Below, piece after piece: positions 28,741-37,945 of a stretch of DNA of 64,000 nucleotides; the first letter of the stretch is position 1; each line of letters begins with the position of its first letter. Below the pieces are notes generated by a model. It saw only the letters and a list, made by a program, of their open reading frames with translations, searched no databases and was not told where the DNA came from. Position numbers and translations under genes: made by a program. The DNA lies in assembly GCF_026003995.1 (NCBI RefSeq), contig NZ_BPIG01000001.1, positions 1 through 64,000 of the forward strand. Reading direction: 5' to 3'. Source of the DNA: Tepidiforma sp. Its GTDB lineage: Bacteria; Chloroflexota; Dehalococcoidia; Tepidiformales; Tepidiformaceae.

Positions 28741-29924
28741 CAGCCGCACGCACCGGCGACTGGACCCCCGGCCGCCCCGACTACATGCTCGTGGCCCTCG
28801 TCGGCATTCTCACGGCCTTCGGGCTCGTGGCTGTCTACAGCGCCTCCTTCGTCCGCAGCCTCGTCGATTTCGGCGACCCGTACTACTTCGTCATCCGCCA
28901 GGCCGTCTGGGCGCTCGGCGGCGCCGTCGGCATGTTCGTCATGGCCCGGCTCGATTACCGCCGGCTCCGGCCGCTCGCCGTGCCGCTCATGGGCATCACC
29001 ATCGTCCTCCTCGTCGCCGTCATCGTCATCGGCGTCGAAGGCGGCGGCGCGCGCCGCTGGATCGGTGTCGGCGAACTCACCCTCCAGCCGGCCGAGTTCG
29101 CCAAGCTCACCGTCATCATCTACCTCGCGGCCTGGCTCGCCTCCCGCGGCGGCAGCCTCCGCAGCTTCGAACACGGCCTCGTGCCGTTCGTGCTCATCAT
29201 CGGCACCGTCAGCGCCCTCATCCTCCTCCAGCCGAACCTCGGCACCACGCTCATCATCCTCGCCATCACGGTGACGATGTTCTGGGTCGCCGGCGCCTCG
29301 CTCATCCAGATGGTCGCCCTCCTCGGCAGCGGCCTCGTCGCCATCACCGTCCTCGCCCTCGGGGCGGGCTACCGCGCCGAACGCGTCACCGCCTTCCTCC
29401 ACGCCGAGAAAGACCCCGACGGCATCGGCTTCCAGACGCTGCAGGCGCTCATCGCCGTCGGCAACGGCGGCGTCACCGGCCTCGGCCTCGGCGCCAGCCG
29501 CGCCAAGTTCTTCTACCTGCCCGAATCTCACACCGACGGCATCTTCGCTATCATCGGCGAGGAGCTCGGGCTGCTCGCAGGCCTCGCCATCCTGCTCCTC
29601 TACGTCCTCCTCATGATTCGCGGATACCAGGTCGCGCGCCGCGCCCGCGACGAATTCGGCCAGCTCGTGGCGACCGGCATTACGACCTGGGTCGCCGTGC
29701 AGGCCTTCCTCAACATCGGCGGCATCCTCCGCGTCATCCCGCTGACCGGCGTGCCGCTCCCCTTCCTCAGCTTCGGCAGCAACGCGCTCGCCGCGCTCCT
29801 GCTCGCGATGGGTGTGCTCGTCAGCATCTCCCGCTACGGCAGCGACCGCGGCGGCTACCTCGACCAGCACCCCGTGGAGCGCCGGCCGAAGGGCGCCATC
29901 GTCCGCCGGGAGGGCAGTCCATGA
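28737..29924 (+). CDS. ftsW: Lipid II polymerase/flippase-family protein FtsW
   Basis: A SEDS-family polytopic protein of about 395 residues with around ten membrane helices. Typical segments are GLVAVYSASF, GARRWIGVGELTLQPAEFAKL, LLQPNLGTTLII, AKFFYLPESHTDGIFAIIGEELG and VPLPFLSFGSNALAALLLAMG. It polymerises glycan strands with FtsI at the septum. No ATG, GTG, TTG or CTG precedes the conserved GRPDY before helix 1. The only well-placed start is an ATA at 28737, seven bases after GGAGG and overlapping the murD stop (ATAG). The conservative alternative is ATG 28785. Confidence 0.88.
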   Translation: MAAARTGDWTPGRPDYMLVALVGILTAFGLVAVYSASFVRSLVDFGDPYYFVIRQAVWALGGAVGMFVMARLDYRRLRPLAVPLMGITIVLLVAVIVIGVEGGGARRWIGVGELTLQPAEFAKLTVIIYLAAWLASRGGSLRSFEHGLVPFVLIIGTVSALILLQPNLGTTLIILAITVTMFWVAGASLIQMVALLGSGLVAITVLALGAGYRAERVTAFLHAEKDPDGIGFQTLQALIAVGNGGVTGLGLGASRAKFFYLPESHTDGIFAIIGEELGLLAGLAILLLYVLLMIRGYQVARRARDEFGQLVATGITTWVAVQAFLNIGGILRVIPLTGVPLPFLSFGSNALAALLLAMGVLVSISRYGSDRGGYLDQHPVERRPKGAIVRREGSP

Positions 29925-31009
29925 CGGCGATCGTGCTCACCGGCGGCGGCACCGGCGGCCATCTCTTCCCCGCCATCGCCGTGGCGGCGGCCCTCCGCGC
30001 CCTCGAGCCGGCCCCGGCGCTCGTCTTCCTCGGCCCGGCGAACCGCGGCGAGCGGGCGACCATCGAAGCCGCCGGGCTCCCCTTCGAAGAAGTTCCCGCC
30101 GCTCCCATCCGCGGCCGCTCGTCGCTCGGCCTGCTCCGCAGCATCGCCATCCTCGCCCGCGGCACCGGCCGCGCCGTCCGCCTCCTCCGCCGCCACCGCG
30201 CCGCCGCGGTCTTCAGCACCGGCGGCTACGGCAGCTTCCCGGTGAGCCTCGCCGCGTGGCTCCTCCGCCGGCCGCTCGTCGTCTTCCTCCCCGATGTCGC
30301 GCCGGGGCTCGCCGTCCGCGTCGAACAGCGGCTCGCTTCCCGTCTCGCGACCTCGACGCCGGCCGCGCTCGACCACCTCCCCCGGGGAAAGACCTCCGTC
30401 ACCGGCTACCCCGTGCGGCCGGAGTTCTTCAGCCTCAGCCGCGATGCCGCCCGGGCCGCGCTCGGCCTCGGCCCGGCCGACCGGCTCGTCGTCATCGCCG
30501 GCGCTTCGCAGGGCTCCCGCGCCCTCAACGAAGCTGTCTTCGGCCGGCTGGCCGACCTCCTCCGGGCCGCCGCCGTGATCCACGTGACCGGCCAGTCCGG
30601 CCTCGAAGCGGCCGAACGGGCGCGCGCCGCCCTCCCGGCCGACCTCGCCGCGCGCTACCACCCCGCCCCCTTCCGCGCCGACCTCCCGGCCGTGATGGTC
30701 GCCGCCGACCTCGGCGTCTTCCGCGCCGGCGCCAGCATCCTCGGCGAGCTCCCCGCCGCCGGGCTGCCCGCCATCCTCGTGCCCGGCGCCTTCGCCGGCG
30801 GCCACCAGCGCGATAACGCCGCGTGGCTCGCCGCACAGGGCGCCGCCGAGGTGCTCGACGAAGCGGACCTGCCCGCGCTCGCCGACCGTGTCCTCGCGCT
30901 CCTCGCGGACGACGCCCGGCGCGAAGCCATGCGCGCCGCCGCCCGCGCGCTCGCCCGCCCATCGGCCGCCGCCGATATCGCGCGGCTCGTCATGGAGGCC
31001 GCCCGGTGA
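29921..31009 (+). CDS. murG: UDP-GlcNAc:lipid I GlcNAc transferase MurG
   Basis: A 362-residue GT-B glycosyltransferase. LTGGGTGGHLFPAIAVA is the N-terminal glycine loop, STGGYGSFPVSLAAWLL the acceptor region, and GASQGSRALNEAV with FRAGASILGELPAAGLPAILVP the UDP-GlcNAc site. It converts lipid I to lipid II at the inner face of the membrane. ATGA overlap with ftsW. Confidence 0.95.
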   Translation: MTAIVLTGGGTGGHLFPAIAVAAALRALEPAPALVFLGPANRGERATIEAAGLPFEEVPAAPIRGRSSLGLLRSIAILARGTGRAVRLLRRHRAAAVFSTGGYGSFPVSLAAWLLRRPLVVFLPDVAPGLAVRVEQRLASRLATSTPAALDHLPRGKTSVTGYPVRPEFFSLSRDAARAALGLGPADRLVVIAGASQGSRALNEAVFGRLADLLRAAAVIHVTGQSGLEAAERARAALPADLAARYHPAPFRADLPAVMVAADLGVFRAGASILGELPAAGLPAILVPGAFAGGHQRDNAAWLAAQGAAEVLDEADLPALADRVLALLADDARREAMRAAARALARPSAAADIARLVMEAAR

Positions 31010-32382
31010 CCGCCGACATCCGCGGCCCGGTCCACCTCGTCGGCATCGGCGGCATCCACATGTCCGCCATCGGCATCCTGCTGCGCCAGCGGGGCATCGC
31101 CGTCTCCGGCAGCGACCTCCGCCGCTCCCACCTCACCGACCAGCTCGAAGCGCTCGGCGCGCAGGTCTTCGAAGGCCACGACGCCGCCCACCTGCCGCCT
31201 GATACCGCGCTCGTCGTCGCCACCGCCGCCGCCCGGCCCGACAATCCCGAGCTCGTCGAAGCCCGCCGCCGCGGCGTCCCGGTCATCCTCCGCGCCGAGA
31301 TGGTCGCGCGCCTCCTCGAAGGAAAGCGGCTCGTCGCCGTCGCTGGCTCCCACGGCAAGACCACCACGTCTTCGCTCATCGCCTTCATCCTCGCCCGCGC
31401 CGGCCTCGCGCCGATGTACCTCCTCGGCGGCGAATCCCCCGACCTCGGCGGCCACGCGGCATGGGGCGAGGGCGACATCGCCGTCGTCGAGGCCGACGAA
31501 TACCGCCGCGCCTTCCTCGAATACACCCCCGCGATCGCTGTCATCACGACCGTCGAGCCGGACCATCTCGATGATTTCGGCACCCCGGAAGCCTACGAAG
31601 CTGCCTTCGTCGCGTTCGGCCGGCGCGTCCGGCCCGGCGGCCTCCTCCTCGCCTGCGCCGACGACCCCGGCGCCCGCCGCGTCAGCGACCTGCTCGGCGA
31701 CGACCCGCTCCGCCACGAAACCTACGGCGCGGAAGGCGTCCGCTACTGGCGCGCCTCCGGCATCGAGCTCGGTCCCGGAGGCGGTAGCTTCACGCTCGAG
31801 CGCGGCGGAACCCCGATCGGCCAGCTCACCGTCCGGGTCCCCGGCCTCCACCTCGTCCGCAATGCGACGGCCGCCGCCGCCGTCGCCCTCCACCTCGGCG
31901 TCGGCTTCGAGGCGGTTCGCGAGGCCGTCGCGGCGTTCCGGGGTGCCCGGCGCCGGTTCGAGCTCACCGGCGAAGCCGGCGGCGTCACGGTCATGGACGA
32001 CTACGCCCACCATCCGACCGAGGTCCGCGCCCTCGTCGCCGCGGCCCGCGCCGCCTTCCCCGGCCGGCGGCTCATCGGCATCCACCAGCCGCACACCTAC
32101 AGCCGGATCGCCTACCTCTGGGACGACTGGCTCGCGTGCTTCGACGGGCTCGATGACCTGCTCATCGTCGAAACCTACGCCGCCCGCGAAGACCCGGCCG
32201 CCGGGCGCTCCGCCCGCGACCTCGCCGCCGCCATCGCCCGGCCGCCCGCGCGCTACGCCGCCGATTTCGCGGAGGCCGTCCGCATCGCCCGCGGCATCGT
32301 CCGCCCCGGCGACGTCGTCATCACCATCGGCGCCGGCGACGTGAACGAAGTCGGCCCCATGCTGCTGGAGGCCCTCCGGTGA
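31006..32382 (+). CDS. murC: UDP-MurNAc--L-alanine ligase MurC
   Basis: A 458-residue Mur ligase from GTG 31006. VHLVGIGGIHMSAIG is the N-terminal Rossmann loop (histidine replaces the more usual glycine). GSHGKTTTSS is the ATP site, TTVEPDHLDDF a conserved Mur motif, and VMDDYAHHPTEV and GIHQPHTYSR are MurC-specific. It adds L-Ala to UDP-MurNAc. GTGA overlap with murG and with murB. Confidence 0.95.
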   Translation: MTADIRGPVHLVGIGGIHMSAIGILLRQRGIAVSGSDLRRSHLTDQLEALGAQVFEGHDAAHLPPDTALVVATAAARPDNPELVEARRRGVPVILRAEMVARLLEGKRLVAVAGSHGKTTTSSLIAFILARAGLAPMYLLGGESPDLGGHAAWGEGDIAVVEADEYRRAFLEYTPAIAVITTVEPDHLDDFGTPEAYEAAFVAFGRRVRPGGLLLACADDPGARRVSDLLGDDPLRHETYGAEGVRYWRASGIELGPGGGSFTLERGGTPIGQLTVRVPGLHLVRNATAAAAVALHLGVGFEAVREAVAAFRGARRRFELTGEAGGVTVMDDYAHHPTEVRALVAAARAAFPGRRLIGIHQPHTYSRIAYLWDDWLACFDGLDDLLIVETYAAREDPAAGRSARDLAAAIARPPARYAADFAEAVRIARGIVRPGDVVITIGAGDVNEVGPMLLEALR

Positions 32383-33290
32383 GCGCCCTCGAACGCCTCG
32401 CTGCCGCGCTCGAACCCCTCGGCGAGCTGCGCAGCGCCGAGCCGCTCGCCCGCCACACCACCTTCGGCATCGGCGGGCCCGCCGACCTCTTCCTGACCGT
32501 CCGCTCCGGCGAGGCGCTCGGCCGCGCGCTCACCGCCGCAGCCGATGCCGACGTCCCCGTCTTCATCCTCGGCTCCGGCAGCAACATTCTCGTCGCCGAC
32601 GCCGGCATCCGCGGCCTCGTCATCGACAACCGCGCCCGCGCGGAACAGCTCGACGGCCCGACGGCCCGCATCGAGAGCGGCGCCAGTTTCGCCGCCTTCG
32701 CCCGCCGGATGTGCCGCCGCGGCCTCGACGGCCTCACCTGGGCCGTGGGCATCCCCGGCACGCTCGGCGGCGCCGTCGTCTACAACGCCGGCGCCTACGG
32801 CGGCTGCCTCGCCGACGTCCTTCGCCGCGTCCGCATCCAGGAGCCCTCCGGCCGCGCCGAGTGGGTCGACGCCGCCGACCTCCGCCTCGTCTACCGCGGC
32901 AGCCGCTTCACCCGCGGCGAACTCCGCGGCCGCGCCGTCCTCGAATGCGAGCTCGAGCTCTTCCCGGCCGACCCCGCCGACCTCCTCCGCCGCGCCGCCG
33001 CCTTCGATGAGAAGCGGCTCGCTGCCCAGCCCCGCGGCCGCAGCGCCGGCTCCACCTTCAAGAATCCGCCCGAAGCCCCGGCATGGAAGCTCATCGACGC
33101 CGTGGGCATGCGCGGCATGCGCCGCGGCGACGCCGCCATCTCCGACAAGCACGCCAACTTCTTCGTCAACGAAGGAAACGCTGCCGCCGCCGATGTTCGC
33201 TGGCTCATCGAGGAAGCCCGCCGGCGCGTGTTCGAGCGCTTCGGCATCCGCCTCGAAACCGAAGTCGAATTCGTGGGGGCATGGACATGA
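32379..33290 (+). CDS. murB: UDP-N-acetylenolpyruvoylglucosamine reductase MurB
   Basis: A 303-residue FAD enzyme. HTTFGIGGPADLFL starts the FAD domain, ILGSGSNILVAD binds the cofactor, and GIPGTLGGAVVYNAGAYGG is the type signature. GSTFKNP contains the proton-donor serine. It reduces UDP-GlcNAc-enolpyruvate to UDP-MurNAc. GTG start overlapping the murC stop. Confidence 0.95.
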   Translation: MSALERLAAALEPLGELRSAEPLARHTTFGIGGPADLFLTVRSGEALGRALTAAADADVPVFILGSGSNILVADAGIRGLVIDNRARAEQLDGPTARIESGASFAAFARRMCRRGLDGLTWAVGIPGTLGGAVVYNAGAYGGCLADVLRRVRIQEPSGRAEWVDAADLRLVYRGSRFTRGELRGRAVLECELELFPADPADLLRRAAAFDEKRLAAQPRGRSAGSTFKNPPEAPAWKLIDAVGMRGMRRGDAAISDKHANFFVNEGNAAAADVRWLIEEARRRVFERFGIRLETEVEFVGAWT

Positions 33291-34339
33291 GCCGCCAGCG
33301 CGTCGCCGTCATCTTCGGGGGCCGCTCCGGCGAGCACGAGGTCTCCATCGTCTCCGCCCGCAGCGTCATGGCCGCGCTCGACCCGGCGCGCTGGGAGCCC
33401 GTGCCGATCGGCATCTCCCGCACCGGCGACTGGCTGAGCCCGGAAGAGACCCGCGCCGCGCTCGAGGCCGGCGCGCGCGCCTTCACCGGTCTCGGCCAGC
33501 CGCTCCTTCGCGCGCACGACGCCCTCGCCGCCCTCGCCGGCTGCGAGGTCGCCTTCCCGCTCGTCCACGGCACCTTCGGGGAAGACGGCACCCTCCAGGG
33601 GTTCCTCGAGATGGCCGGCATCCCCTACGCCGGCGCCGGTGTCGCCGCGTCCGCGATCGGCATGGACAAGGCGCTCATGAAGGCCATCTTCCGCGAAGCC
33701 GGGATCCCCGTGGCCCGGTATTCCGTCATCCGATCATGGGAGTATACACTTCACCAAAATATGTCTATGGCCCTCATCGACGAGGCGATCGGCTACCCCT
33801 GCTTCGTCAAGCCGGCGAACGGGGGCTCCAGCGTGGGCATCACGAAAGTCCGCTCCCGCGAAGACCTGCCCCGCGCCTTCGAAGCGGCCTTCGCCTACGA
33901 CACCACGGCCGTCGTCGAAGAAGCCATCCCCGGCCGCGAGCTCGAAGTCTCCGTCCTCGGCAACGACCAGCCCGAGGCCAGCACCGTCGGCGAAATCGTC
34001 CCCGACCGCGAGTTCTACGACTACGCCTCGAAGTACGACCCGGCCTCGAAGACTGAGCTGTACATCCCGGCGCCCGTCACCGAAGCCGTCGCCGCCGAGG
34101 TGCGCAGCCTCGCCCTCCGCATGTACCGCGTCATGGGCTGCGAAGGCTACGCCCGGGTCGATTTCTTCCTCACCGCCGGCGACCGCGTCATCGCCAACGA
34201 AGTCAACACCATCCCCGGCTTCACCAGCATCAGCATGTACCCGAAGCTCTGGGAAGCCTCCGGCCTGCCCTATCGCGAGCTGCTCACCCGCATCCTCGAG
34301 CTCGCCTTCGAACGCCACGCGCGGAGGCCGCAGCCGTGA
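33287..34339 (+). CDS. ddl: D-alanine--D-alanine ligase
   Basis: A 350-residue ATP-grasp enzyme. IFGGRSGEHEVSIVSARS, PLVHGTFGEDGTLQGFLE, CFVKPANGGSSVGITKV and NEVNTIPGFTSISMYPKLW are all canonical. ATG 33287 (ATGA with murB) has a GGGGG run seven bases before; ATG 33281 is too close to it. A patch at about 33727-33772 is AT-rich and encodes RSWEYTLHQNMSMALIDE, unlike the codon use around it, but the frame stays open. Confidence 0.95.
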   Translation: MSRQRVAVIFGGRSGEHEVSIVSARSVMAALDPARWEPVPIGISRTGDWLSPEETRAALEAGARAFTGLGQPLLRAHDALAALAGCEVAFPLVHGTFGEDGTLQGFLEMAGIPYAGAGVAASAIGMDKALMKAIFREAGIPVARYSVIRSWEYTLHQNMSMALIDEAIGYPCFVKPANGGSSVGITKVRSREDLPRAFEAAFAYDTTAVVEEAIPGRELEVSVLGNDQPEASTVGEIVPDREFYDYASKYDPASKTELYIPAPVTEAVAAEVRSLALRMYRVMGCEGYARVDFFLTAGDRVIANEVNTIPGFTSISMYPKLWEASGLPYRELLTRILELAFERHARRPQP

Positions 34340-35217
34340 TCATCCGCAGAAACCGCGGCCAGCAGCCGGGCGTCGTCAGGGCGATCGTCCGCCGGACGCG
34401 TCCCGCCGTCGGCGGAAACGGCCCGCGCCGCGAAATCGTCCGCCGCCGCCCACTCGTCATCGGCGAAGGCGTCGTCCCCGCGCAGGCCCGCCCGCGCGTC
34501 CGCTTCGCGCTCCCCGGCCGCCGCTTCGTCACGGTGTTCGGCGGCCTCGCCGTCATCGCAGCGCTCGCGGCCGGCACCGGCTGGCTCTACCGCTCGCCCT
34601 ACCTGCGCGTCCAGTCCGTCGAGGTCGTCGGCACCGCCCGCATGTCCGATGGCACCGTCGTGGCCGCAGCCGACCTCCTCGGCCGCAGCATGCTCACCGC
34701 CGACCTCGCCGCAGCGCAGCGGGCCGTCTACCAGCTTCCCCTCGTCAGCTCCGTCCGCATCGAGCGCGACTGGCCTTCCGCCGTCCGCATCATCGTCGAA
34801 GAGCGCCGCCCCTGGGGCACGTGGGAGCAGGCCGGCGTCGACTACCTCATCGACCGCGAAGGCGTCGTCATCGCCGTCGGCGAGCGCCTGCCCGCCGGCG
34901 CCCCGGCCATCCGCAGCTCCGAGCCCGGCTCCCGCCTCGTCGGCGACCGCGTCGACTACCAGGCCGTCGATGCCGCCGCCGAGATCTACGAGCTCCTGCC
35001 CCGCCAGCTTGGCACCACCGTCGAAGAGGTCGCCTTCATCAAAGGCAAAGGCGTCCAGGTGACTACGGCCGACGGCCAGGTCGCTCTCTTCGGAGATTCC
35101 AGCTCCATCGCCTACAAGCTCGCCGTCTGGGCCGCCCTCGCCGCCGAGGCCCGCCAGCGGCACATCGCCTACACCACCATCGACCTGCGCTACGGCAACC
35201 GCCCGGTGCTGCAGTAG
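34336..35217 (+). CDS. ftsQ: Cell-division protein FtsQ/DivIB
   Basis: A 293-residue bitopic protein. It has a long basic cytoplasmic N terminus (about 60 residues), one membrane helix (FVTVFGGLAVIAALAAGTGWLY), a POTRA domain (LRVQSVEVVGTARMSDGTVVAAADLLGRSML) and a beta domain. It links the FtsL/DivIC module to FtsA/FtsZ recruitment. GTG start overlapping the ddl stop. Confidence 0.9.
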   Translation: MIIRRNRGQQPGVVRAIVRRTRPAVGGNGPRREIVRRRPLVIGEGVVPAQARPRVRFALPGRRFVTVFGGLAVIAALAAGTGWLYRSPYLRVQSVEVVGTARMSDGTVVAAADLLGRSMLTADLAAAQRAVYQLPLVSSVRIERDWPSAVRIIVEERRPWGTWEQAGVDYLIDREGVVIAVGERLPAGAPAIRSSEPGSRLVGDRVDYQAVDAAAEIYELLPRQLGTTVEEVAFIKGKGVQVTTADGQVALFGDSSSIAYKLAVWAALAAEARQRHIAYTTIDLRYGNRPVLQ

Positions 35218-35240
35218 AGGAAGCGAGGAAAGGGGGAACC

Positions 35241-36485
35241 ATGCGTCGACGCTCCACCGTAGCCGCCATCGATGTCGGATCCACCAAGGTCGCCGTCGTC
35301 GTCGGCGACATCGCCGAGACCGGGGAGACCCGCATCCTCGGCGTCGGGGTCGCGCCGGCCGCCGGCCTCTCCCGCGGCGTCATCGACAACATCCAGAGCG
35401 CGCGGGAAGCCATCTCCATCGCAGTCGAAAAGGCCGAGCAAGCGTGCGGCATGCGCATCCTCTCCGCCGTCGTCGGCATCTCCGGCGGCCACATCGCCAG
35501 CCAGAACAATCGCGGCATCGTCGCCATCCCGGACCGCACCCGCCCCATCTCCGCCGACGACCGCGCCCGTGTCCTCGAAGCCGCCGGGCAGGTCGCCATC
35601 CCCACCAACCGCCAGGTCATCCACGTCGTCCCCCGCACCTACTGGGTCGAAGGCACCGAGCCCGTCTCCGACCCGGTCGGCATGTTCGGCTCGCGCCTCG
35701 ATGCCGAGGTGCACATCGTCTCCGGCGCCGTCTCCGCCATCCAGAACCTCACGAAGTGCGTCGAAGGCGCCGGTGTCCAGGTCGACGACATCATCCTCGA
35801 AAGCCTTGCCTCCGCCGAGAGCGTCCTCACCGAGCAGGAGAAGCAGCAGGGCGTCGCGCTCGTCGACATCGGCGGCAGCACCACCTCAATCGCCGTCTTC
35901 GATGAAGGCGCCGTCGCCCACACCGCTTGCCTCCCGATTGCAGGCTCCCACCTCACCGCCGACCTCGCCCGCGTGCTCCGCTGCCCGTGGGAAAGCGCCG
36001 AGACCGTGAAATGCACCGTCGGCGCCGCCTATGCCGACCCCGCCATGGCCGGCGAAACCGTCGAACTCCAGGTCTTCGGCACCCAGTCGACGAAGCACGT
36101 CCCGCTCGACCACGTCTGCGCCATCCTCCAGGCCCGCACCGAGGAGATCCTCGAGATGGTCGGCGTCGAACTGAAGCGCGTCGGCTACCTGGACCGCATC
36201 GCCGCCGGGCTCGTCCTCACCGGCGGCAGCAGCCAGCTCCGCGGCCTGCCGGAAGTCGCCGAATCCCGCCTCGACCTTCCCGCCCGCCTCGGCCGCCCCC
36301 ACGGCTACAGCGGCCTCTCCGACCTCATCGGCACCCCCGCCTTCGCGACCTCCATCGGGCTCGTTCGCTACGCCCTCGCCAGCCGCGAACGGCCCGGCGA
36401 ATTCGCCGCACCCGCGTCCGATGGAAGAGGCCGCGGGCTGCTCGACCGCATCCTCAGCATCGGGAGGTCGCTCATCCCCCAGTAA
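35241..36485 (+). CDS. ftsA: Cell-division protein FtsA
   Basis: A 414-residue actin-fold protein. VAAIDVGSTKVAVVVGD (phosphate 1), VALVDIGGSTTSIAVF (phosphate 2) and GLVLTGGSSQLRGL (adenosine) mark the nucleotide site. A 1C-type insert lies in the first half. The C terminus GLLDRILSIGRSLIPQ is an amphipathic membrane-targeting helix, so it should anchor FtsZ filaments. AGGAAAGGGGG precedes ATG 35241. Confidence 0.93.
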   Translation: MRRRSTVAAIDVGSTKVAVVVGDIAETGETRILGVGVAPAAGLSRGVIDNIQSAREAISIAVEKAEQACGMRILSAVVGISGGHIASQNNRGIVAIPDRTRPISADDRARVLEAAGQVAIPTNRQVIHVVPRTYWVEGTEPVSDPVGMFGSRLDAEVHIVSGAVSAIQNLTKCVEGAGVQVDDIILESLASAESVLTEQEKQQGVALVDIGGSTTSIAVFDEGAVAHTACLPIAGSHLTADLARVLRCPWESAETVKCTVGAAYADPAMAGETVELQVFGTQSTKHVPLDHVCAILQARTEEILEMVGVELKRVGYLDRIAAGLVLTGGSSQLRGLPEVAESRLDLPARLGRPHGYSGLSDLIGTPAFATSIGLVRYALASRERPGEFAAPASDGRGRGLLDRILSIGRSLIPQ

Positions 36486-36556
36486 GCAGCCCGATCAGCG
36501 AACCGCCAACCTCGCCGCATCACAGCCTCATTCGATTGGAAGGGAAGGACACCGAT

Positions 36557-37675
36557 ATGAGCATGCGCTACGACATCGAACTGCTGCCGGATATCAAAGT
36601 CGTCGGCGTCGGCGGCGGCGGCTGCAACGCCGTCAACCGGATGGTTCGCGCCAAGATCCCAGGCGTCCAGTTCATCGCCTGCAACACCGATGCCCAGGCG
36701 CTCGCCACGTCCGAAGCGCCGACCCGCCTCCGCATCGGCGAAAAGCTCACCAAAGGCCTCGGTGTCGGCGGCGACCCTGCCCGCGGCGAACGAGCCGCCG
36801 ATGAAAGCCGCGACGAAATCTACGACCTCCTCCGGGGCACCGAGATGGTCTTCGTCACCGCCGGCATGGGCGGCGGCACCGGCACCGGCGCCGCGCCCAT
36901 CGTCGCCGAGATCGCCAAGGAGTGCGGCGCCCTCACCATCGGCGTCGTCACCAAGCCCTTCCCCTGGGAAGGCTCCCGCCGCATGAAGCAGGCCGAGGAG
37001 GGTATCGCTCGCCTGCGCGACAAGGTCGATACCCTCATCGCCATCCCCAACGGCCGCCTCATCGAAATCTGCCCGCCGAACGCCACCGTCGAGGAAGCCT
37101 TCGAGACCGCCGACGACGTCCTCCGGCAGGCCATCCAGTCCATCTCGAACATCATCAGCCAGAATGGCTCGATCAACCTCGACTTCAACGACGTCCGCAC
37201 CATCATGAGCGAGGCCGGCCCCGCGCTCCTCGCGGTCGGCAAGGGTTCCGGCGAAAACCGCGCCGTCGAAGCAGCCCGCTCCGCCACCCAGAGCCCCATC
37301 CTCGACCAGTCCATCGAAGGCGCCCACAACGTCCTGTTCAACGTCACCCATAGCGGAGCGCTCGGCCTTCGCGAGCTCGACGCAGCGGCCCGCACCATCG
37401 CCGAGGTCGTCGACCCCGCTGCCAATATCATCTTCGGCACCGTCGTCGACCCCCGCGTCGGCGACGAAGTCCACATTACCGTCATCGCCACCGGGTTCAC
37501 GCCCCGCGCCGCCACCATCGGCGACCCCCTCGAAGCCGACCGCGGCCGGCTGCGCGACTTCAACCTCCCCGGCGTCAACAGCATGGAAGATGCGGAGCTG
37601 CCTGCCTTCCTCCGCCGGAACATCCGCTCGCTCAACGCGGAACGCGACGGCATCGGCCGCGTTGCGCGCCTCTGA
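36557..37675 (+). CDS. ftsZ: Cell-division GTPase FtsZ
   Basis: A 372-residue tubulin homologue. VVGVGGGGCNAVNRM begins the fold, GMGGGTGTGAAP is the tubulin signature and NLDFNDVRTIM the T7 synergy loop. A short linker leads to the conserved peptide DAELPAFLRR, which binds FtsA; unusually about 18 more residues follow it. Last gene of the dcw cluster. Confidence 0.96.
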   Translation: MSMRYDIELLPDIKVVGVGGGGCNAVNRMVRAKIPGVQFIACNTDAQALATSEAPTRLRIGEKLTKGLGVGGDPARGERAADESRDEIYDLLRGTEMVFVTAGMGGGTGTGAAPIVAEIAKECGALTIGVVTKPFPWEGSRRMKQAEEGIARLRDKVDTLIAIPNGRLIEICPPNATVEEAFETADDVLRQAIQSISNIISQNGSINLDFNDVRTIMSEAGPALLAVGKGSGENRAVEAARSATQSPILDQSIEGAHNVLFNVTHSGALGLRELDAAARTIAEVVDPAANIIFGTVVDPRVGDEVHITVIATGFTPRAATIGDPLEADRGRLRDFNLPGVNSMEDAELPAFLRRNIRSLNAERDGIGRVARL

Positions 37676-37678
37676 ATC

Positions 37679-37839
37679 AAAAAAGGCTGAAAGGAGGGAA
37701 CTACCTAACCGAACGCGCAAAAGCCCGGAAGGACACTCCCCTTCTCGGGAAGCGGGGGCTCGGTGCAATGGGAGATGGCATCGAGCCCCTGGCTTTTGCC
37801 GCGACGGCTACCCCGCCGGTAGCTCCCCCGCTTTCAGCC
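37679..37839 (-). ncRNA. Strongly structured RNA candidate with U6 end, 6S-like layout
   Basis: The minus strand forms a closing helix of 21 bp with one bulge, joining 37839-37818 to 37705-37685 and ending in six U residues (37684-37679). Inside are GCAAAAGCC/GGCUUUUGC (37791-37799 with 37717-37725) and a 12-position hairpin at 37755-37789. Small hairpins also lie at 37728-37744 and at 37807-37823. The last competes with the inner part of the closing helix, as in a switch. Two G-U pairs in the closing helix and the U-run favour minus; one G-U pair in the long hairpin favours plus. I do not recognise the family. Long closing stem, internal bubble and apical stem recall 6S RNA, but a terminator or riboswitch-like element is possible. 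Confidence 0.5.
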
Positions 37840-37945
37840 GGACGCGTAACGTAACACACCGGTCAAGCAAAAGACCAGACGTTTTCTGCAATCGGCCCTA
37901 TCGCAGGTCGTGGATTGGGCTCTGGTCCGCCGCGGCCCGTCGCCG

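Noticed and set aside
37685-37839. Assignment of the structured RNA as a c-di-AMP, guanidine or SRP-type RNA
   Set aside because: Short stretches look similar (AAAAGCCCGG; GGCTACCCCGCCGG), but the invariant motifs of these families are missing.
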